A stretch of DNA of 11,229 nt from NCBI GenBank assembly GCA_900540005.1, contig UQEM01000078.1:1-11229 (forward strand), written 5' to 3'. The position numbers and the translations under genes were made by a program. Below, one piece after another: positions 1 to 5,941 of this stretch. Position 1 is the first letter of the stretch, and every line of letters begins with the position of its first letter. The notes below the pieces were generated by a model, which worked only from the letters and a program-made list of their open reading frames with translations, was not told where the DNA came from and did not search any database. This DNA is from an uncultured Ruminococcus sp. (GTDB lineage: Bacteria > Bacillota > Clostridia > Oscillospirales > Ruminococcaceae).

Positions 1-40
1 CATTTCCAATTTACAAACCATGTTGCGTAGATTTTAGCTT

Positions 41-373
41 GTGAAGACAGGTTCTAAGACTTCCGTTCCTATTGAAAGCAGAGATTCTGACGAGCGTTTG
101 TTTACATATGGTTATACAAAAGGCTCTCAAACATTTGCAATCAGTTTTCCAGATCCCAATGACATGGCTAAGCTATTTCCCGAAGAATTTGATAATAAAT
201 TGGAATGGTATGACTTTAATGGGGAAGCACCGTCAGGCACAAAGGCTGTCTCTTTCTATTTGATTGACCGAGAGAAAGAATTCATCTATATTGCAACTGC
301 GTGGATTTGGAATATCCACGATTATATGGAAAACTATGAAAGTGCAGCTGAGGTCTTTACTTGGATAGTATGA
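41..373 (+). CDS. Small hypothetical protein, about 110 aa, possibly N-terminally truncated
   Basis: I do not recognise this protein. It would start at GTG 41; the same frame carries a TAG at 35-37, so it cannot extend further upstream as written. No Shine-Dalgarno sequence precedes the GTG. The product is acidic and aromatic-rich, with no signal peptide or membrane segment. Its second half reads like a compact alpha/beta domain (strands around FYLIDRE and EFIYIATAWIW, then a helix around NIHDYMENYESAAEVF). It ends with TGA 39 nt before the XRE regulator on the same strand, so the two are probably co-transcribed. The DNA is visibly more AT-rich than the metabolic genes to the right. With no ribosome site and an in-frame stop just upstream, it may be the 3' remnant of a longer gene. 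That it is a real reading frame is fairly likely; its start and function are unknown. Confidence 0.5.
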   Translation: MKTGSKTSVPIESRDSDERLFTYGYTKGSQTFAISFPDPNDMAKLFPEEFDNKLEWYDFNGEAPSGTKAVSFYLIDREKEFIYIATAWIWNIHDYMENYESAAEVFTWIV

Positions 374-412
374 GATTTTGCTAACACAGAAATATATAAG
401 GAGTAAACCACC

Positions 413-904
413 ATGAGCATTATAGGAGATAAGATACACCGCATTCGTGATTTCAGAGGAATGACGCAGAAACAGCTCGGTATGACAGTCGGCTTTGACG
501 AGAGGTCTGCCGATGTCCGCATCGCACAGTACGAATCAGGCACTCGCACACCCAAGCAGGCAATTGTTGAACAGCTTGCCGAGGCATTGGACGTGAACCC
601 TCGGTTTCTCGCAGATGATGAGATACTCGGAGCAGAAGGCGTTATGATGATGCTCTTTGAACTGGACGAACATTACCCGATCAGCGTTGAGGACTGTACA
701 GATGAGGACGGAAACAAACGTAAGGGCATTATTTTCGGCTCTATTCTTCTGAACGACTTCTTTGCGGAGTGGCAGAGACGAAAAAAAGACCTTGCTGACG
801 GTAAGATCAGCAAGGCCGAATATACAGAATGGAAGCTTAACTGGCCGAAAACGACCGATGACTGCGGTAAACATGAACCCTCGAAAGAGTGGCGTAACCT
901 GTAA
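413..904 (+). CDS. XRE-family helix-turn-helix transcriptional regulator
   Basis: A 163-residue cytoplasmic DNA-binding protein. Residues 5-65 form an XRE/Cro-type HTH: helix 2 is around TQKQLGMTVG (18-27) and the recognition helix is around ADVRIAQYESG (33-43), followed by the usual helix ending ALDVNPRFL. The remaining ~95 residues are a charged C-terminal part of unknown role, with a Trp/Lys-rich end (EYTEWKLNWP and DDCGKHEPSKEW). The start is set by AAGGAG at 398-403, nine bases before ATG 413. It follows the small unknown gene by 39 nt and is closed by a strong hairpin at 971-1010. I recall HTH proteins of this size and tail as common on Clostridia integrative elements, which fits its position beside the guaA 3' end; that link is inference. 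No target operator can be named. Confidence 0.88.
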   Translation: MSIIGDKIHRIRDFRGMTQKQLGMTVGFDERSADVRIAQYESGTRTPKQAIVEQLAEALDVNPRFLADDEILGAEGVMMMLFELDEHYPISVEDCTDEDGNKRKGIIFGSILLNDFFAEWQRRKKDLADGKISKAEYTEWKLNWPKTTDDCGKHEPSKEWRNL

Positions 905-940
905 GCCACTTGTTACGCAGAATAATTTCGCTCAACTCCC

Positions 941-959
941 TGTTATCAAATTGTTATCA
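941..959 (+). repeat. Two direct copies of TGTTATCA, 11 bp apart
   Basis: TGTTATCA occurs at 941-948 and again at 952-959, one helical turn apart, in the short gap between the XRE gene and its terminator. Direct repeats on one face of the helix can bind a recombinase or regulator dimer. The element is short and could be chance. Confidence 0.35.
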
Positions 960-970
960 CTGAGATTTTG

Positions 971-1018
971 AGACTTCGGAAATGGCGTATCTACGCCGTT
1001 TCTGAGGTCTTGTTTATT
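971..1018 (+). terminator. Long hairpin terminator after the XRE gene
   Basis: The arms 971-987 and 994-1010 pair over 17 consecutive positions around a 6-base loop (TATCTA), and a T-rich tail TTGTTTATT follows. Four of the 17 pairs are G-U and would become A-C mismatches if the other strand were transcribed. Both this and the tail indicate that it works on + strand transcripts, ending the XRE operon just before the convergent guaA stop codon. It can only weakly serve guaA. Confidence 0.8.
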
Positions 1019-2579
1019 ATTCCCACTCAACCGTTCCCGGAGGCTTGGAAGTAATATCATACACAACGCGGTTAACGTGTTCTACCTCGTTGCACAGGCG
1101 ATTCGAGATTTTAGCGAGAACATCGTAGGGGATACGAGCCCAGTCAGCCGTCATAAAATCATCGGTGGTGATAGCGCGGATAGCGATGAGGTGGTCGTAG
1201 GTGCGGTGGTCGCCCATAACGCCAACGGTATGAACATCAGGGAGAACAGCGAAGAACTGTTTGAGTTGGTTTTCGATTCCGCTTTTGCGTATCTCGTCAC
1301 GGAAAACAGCGTCAGCTTCCTGAAGAATCTTTATTTTCTCCTCAGTGATCTCGCCAATAATGCGGACACCAAGGCCGGGACCCGGGAATGGCTGTCTCCA
1401 TACGAGATCGTGGGGGATACCAAGCTTTTCGCCTACAGCTCTGACTTCGTCTTTAAAGAGGTCACCGAGAGGCTCGATAACGCCGTCGAAGTTGATGTCA
1501 GAGGGCATTTCTACCATGTTATGGTGGGTCTTGATTACAGCAGTACTTCCGTGACCTGCCTGATTGCCCTTTCCGGATTCAATTCTGTCGGGGTAAATAG
1601 TACCCTGTGCAAAGAAACCGTCAGTACCGTTTTCGCGGATCTTGTCCCAAAAAACGTTATAGAACTCAGTTCCGATAATTTTTCTCTTTTTTTCGGGATC
1701 GGTAACGCCCTTGAGCTTTTCGAGGAAGTGTTCCTTGGCGTTAATGCGAACGAAGTTCATATCGAACATCTTGGTGAAAGTCTGCTCGACAAAATCGCCC
1801 TCATCTTTGCGCATAAGCCCCTGATCGACAAAAACGCAGGTAAGCTGTTTTCCTACCGCGCGGCTGAGCAGACCTGCGGCAACAGACGAGTCAACGCCGC
1901 CGGAAAGACCGAGAATTACTTTCTTGTCGCCGATCTGTTCGCGAAGCTTTGCAACCGTGTTCTCGATAAAGTTGTCCATTTTCCAGTCACCGTCAAAGCC
2001 GCACACTTTCTTGAGGAAGTTGTCGAGCATTGAGAGTCCGCCGGCAGTGTGGCTTACTTCGGGGTGGAACTGAACAGCATAGAACTTTCTGTCCTTATCA
2101 TACATAGCGGCAGTAGGACAGTTGTCTGTATGAGCGGCGGTAACAAAACCGTTTGGAATCTGTGAAACAAAATCGGTGTGGCTCATCCAGGAGGTAGCCT
2201 TGTCTGCAAGCTCGCTGACTCCGTCAAATAAGACACAGTTATTGTCATAGTAAGTATCTGTCATGCCGTATTCGCTCTTATCACAGGGCGAAACAGTTCC
2301 GCCGAGGGTATAAGCAATGAGCTGACAGCCGTAGCAGATACCGAGGATCGGAACGCCTATCTCAAAAATTTCCTTGGAAATATGTGGTGAAGTTTCGTCA
2401 TAAACACTGTTTGGGCCGCCTGTAAAGATAATGCCCATAGGGTTCATAGCCTTAATTTCCTCGATTGGGGTATCGAATCTCTTGATTTCGCAATAAACTC
2501 CGCATTCACGGACTCTTCTTGCAATAAGCTGATTGTACTGTCCGCCGAAATCGAGTACGATGCAAAGCTGATTTGCCAT
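1017..2579 (-). CDS. guaA: GMP synthase (glutamine-hydrolysing)
   Basis: Converts XMP to GMP using ATP and glutamine, the last step of de novo guanine nucleotide synthesis; cytoplasmic. The product has 520 residues, a normal GuaA length. An N-terminal class I glutamine amidotransferase domain carries the catalytic Cys82 (GICYGCQLIAY) and His172/Glu174 (QFHPEVSHT). The ATP-pyrophosphatase domain begins near residue 220 and has the PP-loop GLSGGVDSS (224-232). The C-terminal dimerisation domain ends in the typical PPGTVEWE. The frame is open eight codons further upstream, but AAGGAGG at 2586-2592 lies six bases before ATG 2579, which fixes the start at MANQLCIVLDFGGQ. It has its own promoter and a ~50-nt leader with a hairpin. 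It converges on the XRE operon and diverges from the GH9 gene, so it is probably monocistronic. Confidence 0.97.
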   Translation of the reverse strand: MANQLCIVLDFGGQYNQLIARRVRECGVYCEIKRFDTPIEEIKAMNPMGIIFTGGPNSVYDETSPHISKEIFEIGVPILGICYGCQLIAYTLGGTVSPCDKSEYGMTDTYYDNNCVLFDGVSELADKATSWMSHTDFVSQIPNGFVTAAHTDNCPTAAMYDKDRKFYAVQFHPEVSHTAGGLSMLDNFLKKVCGFDGDWKMDNFIENTVAKLREQIGDKKVILGLSGGVDSSVAAGLLSRAVGKQLTCVFVDQGLMRKDEGDFVEQTFTKMFDMNFVRINAKEHFLEKLKGVTDPEKKRKIIGTEFYNVFWDKIRENGTDGFFAQGTIYPDRIESGKGNQAGHGSTAVIKTHHNMVEMPSDINFDGVIEPLGDLFKDEVRAVGEKLGIPHDLVWRQPFPGPGLGVRIIGEITEEKIKILQEADAVFRDEIRKSGIENQLKQFFAVLPDVHTVGVMGDHRTYDHLIAIRAITTDDFMTADWARIPYDVLAKISNRLCNEVEHVNRVVYDITSKPPGTVEWE

Positions 2580-2585
2580 ACATAA

Positions 2586-2592
2586 CCTCCTT
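2586..2592 (-). promoter_or_regulatory. guaA ribosome binding site that decides the start
   Basis: AAGGAGG on the - strand, six bases upstream of ATG 2579. The candidate start further out at 2603 would place this site inside the gene and has no such motif before it, so the shorter 520-residue protein is the one annotated. Confidence 0.85.
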
Positions 2593-2625
2593 AACTTCCG
2601 CATTAACGGCAGCGGTGCCGAAGTT
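2593..2625 (-). promoter_or_regulatory. Hairpin in the guaA leader, next to the ribosome site
   Basis: On the - strand the leader holds an inner hairpin CGGCA-CCGC-TGCCG (2607-2620) nested in an outer pairing AACTT/AAGTT that ends one base from the Shine-Dalgarno. The predicted transcript start near 2630 leaves only about 50 nt of leader, too short for a purine riboswitch, so any control here would be a simple structure near the ribosome site. A regulatory role is inference. Confidence 0.4.
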
Positions 2626-2636
2626 GGTATTCTTTA

Positions 2637-2665
2637 ATTATGCCACATTTTTCGGAAAATTTCAA
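2637..2665 (-). promoter_or_regulatory. guaA promoter (sigma-A type, extended -10)
   Basis: On the - strand, -35 TTGAAA (2665-2660) and -10 CATAAT (2642-2637) are separated by exactly 17 bp, with TGG directly before the -10, an extended -10. This places the transcript start near 2630, about 50 nt from the start codon. Confidence 0.75.
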
Positions 2666-2735
2666 GGGGTTTCGACATAAAATTTTAAGCCGGAATAAAA
2701 AGTCACTAAAAGGGAACGTTCATAAAGCTTGTATA

Positions 2736-2749
2736 TCCGTCAAAACGGA
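2736..2749. repeat. Inverted repeat TCCGT-CAAA-ACGGA upstream of the GH9 gene
   Basis: Two 5-bp arms around CAAA, extendable outward by TA-rich pairs with one bulged G. It sits between a weak -35-like TTGTAT (2729-2734) and a -10-like TATTAA (2751-2756), so it could be an operator for the GH9 gene. The arms are short and no regulator family can be assigned. Confidence 0.3.
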
Positions 2750-2788
2750 GTATTAAAGGAAGGATTTGTAAATTTTCTGTGTTAGTAC

Positions 2789-2817
2789 TTTACAATGGCG
2801 AAAAAATGTATTAAAGT
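2789..2817 (+). promoter_or_regulatory. Candidate promoter of the GH9 cellulase gene
   Basis: TTTACA (2789-2794) matches the -35 consensus at five of six positions. At 17 bp spacing, TAAAGT (2812-2817) matches the -10 at four of six. The leader would be about 40 nt, ending in GGAGG at 2853-2857. The -10 is weak and other AT-rich hexamers lie close by, so the exact position is uncertain. Confidence 0.35.
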
Positions 2818-2866
2818 ATACATATATGAAAAAATTACAAATAGGCTAAAATGGAGGTAATTATAC

Positions 2867-5590
2867 ATGAGCAGAATATCTGCCCTCAGAAAGAGAACAG
2901 TTTCCGCGGTCGCAGCGGCAGCGCTCACTCTTGGAACAGTCATTCCTGCCGCAAAACTTATGATACCGCTCCGTTCCGACGCGGGCGAACAGCTTGGACA
3001 AACGAACTTCGATGATGGAGTGGGACTCCCTTGGCACATAGTAGAGTCGGCTCCCGGGGAAATGGACTTTGCCATAGAGGACGGCGTGTACAGTGTTACT
3101 ATAGTGAATCCGGGCGGAGCTTCCCGCGGCGGTGAAGATCGCTGGGACTGCCAGTTCCGTCATAGGGGACTTAAAATAGTATCCGGACACCAGTATAAGG
3201 TCTCATATGAGATAACACCGTCAAATGCAGGAAAATACTATACAAAGATAGGAAACCTTGACGGAGATATAGAAGTCTGGCACAATATGATGGCAGACAA
3301 CGGACCGGATCTCGGTTCAACGTGGGATCCGATCCAGATAGGCGCAAATGAGACAAAGAAAGTTGAGCTTACATTTACTGCAAGTCAGTCGCTTGAGGTA
3401 GCAGAATGGGCGTTCCATCTCGGCGGTGACGGTCAGTACACGCAGGGTGATTGTTTCCCTGCGGGAACTGTCATCAAATTTGACAATATGTCGCTGATAG
3501 ACCTTACGAGCGATGAAAACGACTATGTTGCTCCTGAAAAGTGGGAACGTGCGGATATCCTCACAAATCAGCTTGGGTACTTTACAGGCAGAGCAAAAAA
3601 AGCGACTCTCCTGTCATCGGGCAGCTCCGCGGTTGACTTTGACATAATAGATGATTCGGGTGACGTTGTCTATTCGGGCAAGAGCGAGCCGTTCGGCTAC
3701 GATAAGGATTCCGATGACGATGTACAGGTGATCGACTTCTCTGATTTCGATGAAAGTGGCACTTTCCACATCGAAACAGAGGACGGAGCTTCAAGCCGTG
3801 ATTTTACAATTGGTGGAAGCGACACATATTCGGCAATGCTTTACGATTCGCTGAACTATTTTTATCAGAACCGCAGCGGTATTGAGATTGAAAGCCAATA
3901 CATAACATCAGGTGATTCCTCGGCGCTTGCAAGAGCGGCAGGACACCCTACAGATACAGCCGAGATCGAGCAGACATGGGGCTATAGCGGCAGTTCCGGC
4001 ACAATTGACGTAACAGGCGGCTGGTATGATGCGGGCGATCACGGAAAATATGTTGTAAACGGCGGCTTTTCGCTATGGCTCATGCAGAACCAGTATGAAA
4101 CTGCACTGAAATACGGCTATGAGGACGTTTACGGAGACGGAACGCTTGCAATTCCCGAAAATTCCAACGGATACCCTGATCTTCTTGATGAAGCGCGCTG
4201 GGAAATGGAATGGATGTTCAACATGATAGTTGACAGCGGCGAATATCAGGATATGCTTTATCACAAGGCTCACGATGAGAAGTGGACTGCGCTTGGAATC
4301 GCGCCTGCCGATGATGAGATGAAGCGTATAGTAAAGCCTCCGACGACGGCTGCAACGCTGAATTTTGTTGCTTGTGCGGCACAGGCTTCAAGACTCTGGA
4401 AAGACATTGATTCGGACTTTGCGGATAAGTGCCTTGAAGCGGCTGAAAAGTCATATGAAGCAGCTAAAAAGCACCCCGATATGTACGCTCCTCTTGATGA
4501 GTCGATAGGCGGCGGAGCATACGGCGATACCGATGTTGACGATGAGTTTTACTGGGCAGCTTGCGAACTGTACCTTACGACAGGTGACGACAAGTACTAT
4601 GATGACGCAAAGGATTCCGATTTCTTCCTCAAGCTCCCGACATCGCTTGGCGGCGGAGAGAGCGTAGATACTGTCGGAAGTTTCGACTGGGGCAACACAG
4701 CGGCTCTCGGAACAATGAGCATTGCACTGAACGATGACACAGTAAGTTCATCTGATTATGATGCGGCTGTAAAGAGTATCACCTCTGCGGCAAGTTACTA
4801 CCTTGACCTTGAGTCGAATCAGGGCTACGGACTTCCTTACGGACAGAGCGAGATTTCCTATAATGATTCCGATGAAGGCTACCTCTGGGGTTCAAACTCA
4901 TTTGTTGCAGATAACTCTATTATAATGGCATATGCTTATCTCCTCAGCGGAGACAATGAGTACGCTGACGGAGTGATCGGCGGCATGGACTATCTCCTCG
5001 GCAGAAATCCCATGGATTACTCCTATGTAACCGGTTACGGCACGCATACAGCAGAATATCCCCACCACCGTTACTGGGCACAGCAGGTAGACGAGGCGTT
5101 CCCGAAAGCTCCTAACGGAGTACTTGTCGGCGGCCCGAATTCAGGTATGCAGGATCCGTGGGTTCAGGGCTCAGGCTGGAAAAAAGGTGAGATAGCGCCG
5201 CAGAAGTGCTATCTTGACAATATCGAGGCTTGGTCTGTAAACGAGTGTACGATCAACTGGAATGCTTCACTTGCATGGATAACAGGCTTTACCGCACAGG
5301 AAAACGGCGGAATTGCAGCACTTTCAGGACTTACGCTCAATGATTCTCCCACAACCAAGGCTGATAAAGAGAAGTCAGATGACAAGGGAGAAAAGGAAAC
5401 GATAACAAAGGCTGAGAGAAAAACCGACAAGACCGATAAAGACAGTGATTCTTCCAAAAAGAGCAGCAGTGACGATGATGAAAAGGGTTCAAATCTTGGA
5501 TTAATAGCAATTATAGCGGCTGCGGCAGTTATAGTTCTGATATCGATAGAATTTTTTGTCTACAAGATGATAAAGCTTAAAAAGCAGTAA
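2867..5590 (+). CDS. Secreted, membrane-anchored CBM4-Ig-GH9 cellulase
   Basis: Hydrolyses beta-1,4-glucan (cellulose) outside the cell. The 907-residue precursor reads: signal peptide with basic start and hydrophobic core (1 to ~40); CBM4_9-type carbohydrate-binding module (~45-212, starting NFDDGVGLPW); CelD_N Ig-like domain (~228-315, ILTNQLGYFTGRAKKATL); GH9 catalytic (alpha/alpha)6 domain (~320-815). Visible active-site elements are D388 and D391 in GGWYDAGDHGK, the HHR motif at 733-735, and acid E793 in SVNECTINWNA. A Lys/Asp/Glu/Ser-rich linker (~826-873) follows, then a transmembrane helix (~877-898) and a basic tail KMIKLKKQ. The order matches CbhA/CelK-type GH9 enzymes, but there is no dockerin and no LPXTG motif; a C-terminal membrane anchor stands in their place. 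GGAGG lies nine bases before ATG 2867. It is monocistronic, with a strong terminator after it. Exo versus endo action cannot be told from sequence alone. Confidence 0.95.
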   Translation: MSRISALRKRTVSAVAAAALTLGTVIPAAKLMIPLRSDAGEQLGQTNFDDGVGLPWHIVESAPGEMDFAIEDGVYSVTIVNPGGASRGGEDRWDCQFRHRGLKIVSGHQYKVSYEITPSNAGKYYTKIGNLDGDIEVWHNMMADNGPDLGSTWDPIQIGANETKKVELTFTASQSLEVAEWAFHLGGDGQYTQGDCFPAGTVIKFDNMSLIDLTSDENDYVAPEKWERADILTNQLGYFTGRAKKATLLSSGSSAVDFDIIDDSGDVVYSGKSEPFGYDKDSDDDVQVIDFSDFDESGTFHIETEDGASSRDFTIGGSDTYSAMLYDSLNYFYQNRSGIEIESQYITSGDSSALARAAGHPTDTAEIEQTWGYSGSSGTIDVTGGWYDAGDHGKYVVNGGFSLWLMQNQYETALKYGYEDVYGDGTLAIPENSNGYPDLLDEARWEMEWMFNMIVDSGEYQDMLYHKAHDEKWTALGIAPADDEMKRIVKPPTTAATLNFVACAAQASRLWKDIDSDFADKCLEAAEKSYEAAKKHPDMYAPLDESIGGGAYGDTDVDDEFYWAACELYLTTGDDKYYDDAKDSDFFLKLPTSLGGGESVDTVGSFDWGNTAALGTMSIALNDDTVSSSDYDAAVKSITSAASYYLDLESNQGYGLPYGQSEISYNDSDEGYLWGSNSFVADNSIIMAYAYLLSGDNEYADGVIGGMDYLLGRNPMDYSYVTGYGTHTAEYPHHRYWAQQVDEAFPKAPNGVLVGGPNSGMQDPWVQGSGWKKGEIAPQKCYLDNIEAWSVNECTINWNASLAWITGFTAQENGGIAALSGLTLNDSPTTKADKEKSDDKGEKETITKAERKTDKTDKDSDSSKKSSSDDDEKGSNLGLIAIIAAAAVIVLISIEFFVYKMIKLKKQ

Positions 5591-5592
5591 GC

Positions 5593-5624
5593 AAAAGGGC
5601 GAACAGTTGATGTTCGCCCTTTTT
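5593..5624. terminator. Bidirectional intrinsic terminator after the GH9 gene
   Basis: A perfect 13-bp stem (5593-5605 with 5611-5623) with a 5-base loop GTTGA, ending in a T-run on the + strand. The A-run at the start gives TTTT on the - strand too, so it can also end transcripts of the convergent small gene, whose stop codon is only six bases away. Confidence 0.9.
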
Positions 5625-5629
5625 ACGCC

Positions 5630-5788
5630 TTAGTGATTGCTCTTTTTGTTTGAGAAGTCAGGCATATTGCTGTTGGTGGGATTGCCGTTGTTCTTCTTGT
5701 TTGAGAAGTCGGGCATATTATTGCTGTTTGTAGGACTTCCGTTCTTCTTGTCCTGATAAGAAGGCTGATTGTTGTTTGATTTGCTCAT
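5630..5788 (-). CDS. Small Asn/Lys-rich protein of two tandem repeats (52 aa)
   Basis: I do not recognise a named family. The 52-residue product has no Cys, no Trp, hardly any hydrophobic residues, and no signal peptide or membrane segment; it is probably intrinsically disordered and cytoplasmic. After a short head (MSKSNNNQPSYQDKK) come two near-identical units: NGSPTNSNNMPDFSNKKN and NGNPTNSNMPDFSNKKSN. Start ATG 5788 is preceded by a modest AAAGGT site nine bases away; the open frame runs further upstream to a GTG, but only through a hairpin. It lies 153 bp downstream of the GH13 gene on the same strand, so it could be on that transcript; no clear promoter of its own is seen. Asn-rich composition with two internal repeats recalls gamma-type small acid-soluble spore proteins, but there is no sequence match I can point to. 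The existence of the gene is likely; its function is unknown. Confidence 0.6.
   Translation of the reverse strand: MSKSNNNQPSYQDKKNGSPTNSNNMPDFSNKKNNGNPTNSNMPDFSNKKSNH
5648..5749 (-). repeat. 51-bp tandem duplication inside the small Asn-rich gene
   Basis: Two adjacent copies, 5648-5698 and 5699-5749, both beginning GTTTGAGAAGTC on the + strand. They differ by one 3-base insertion and one 3-base deletion plus scattered substitutions. Both indels are whole codons, so the reading frame has been kept in both copies, which supports a translated gene. Confidence 0.85.
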
Positions 5789-5804
5789 AAAAGCACTACC
5801 TTTC

Positions 5805-5844
5805 TCCGCACGGAGCAGCATACAAGCAGATCCTGCCGTGCGGA
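5805..5844 (-). promoter_or_regulatory. Hairpin just upstream of the small Asn-rich gene
   Basis: TCCGCACGG (5805-5813) and CCGTGCGGA (5836-5844) form a perfect 9-bp GC-rich stem around 22 bases. On the - strand the stem ends directly before the weak ribosome site of the small gene. It may protect the mRNA end or affect translation; the stem is certain, the role is inferred. Confidence 0.55.
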
Positions 5845-5851
5845 TAAACAG

Positions 5852-5921
5852 AACAGCCGTCAATATGCACACTCGGGGAAGGTTGGAATTTTTCCCGCTG
5901 AGTGTATTATTGACGGCTGTT
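5852..5921. repeat. 70-nt imperfect inverted repeat between the GH13 and small genes
   Basis: The outer arms of 14 bp pair perfectly (5852-5865 with 5908-5921). Inside them ACACTC pairs with GAGTGT (5869-5874 with 5900-5905) and GGGAA with TTCCC (5876-5880 with 5892-5896), around an 11-base loop. It could be a processing or terminator structure after GH13. However, the T-rich tail (TTTTTAATTTATT) lies on the + strand side, so as a classic terminator it faces the wrong way for GH13. A palindromic dispersed repeat is the alternative. Confidence 0.7.
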
Positions 5922-5941
5922 TTTAATTTATTCAGTCAGGA

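Noticed and set aside
1077..2033. 318-codon open frame on the + strand opposite guaA
   Set aside because: It lies wholly antisense to the conserved GuaA coding sequence and shows no family features; a shadow of guaA codon bias.
2714..2721. GAACGTTC as an SOS (LexA) box upstream of the GH9 gene
   Set aside because: The Gram-positive LexA site needs GAAC and GTTC separated by four bases; here they abut.
5789..5872. N-terminal extension of the small Asn-rich protein to a GTG at 5872
   Set aside because: The added 28 residues are encoded by the two hairpins and no ribosome site precedes the GTG; the ATG at 5788 has a modest one.
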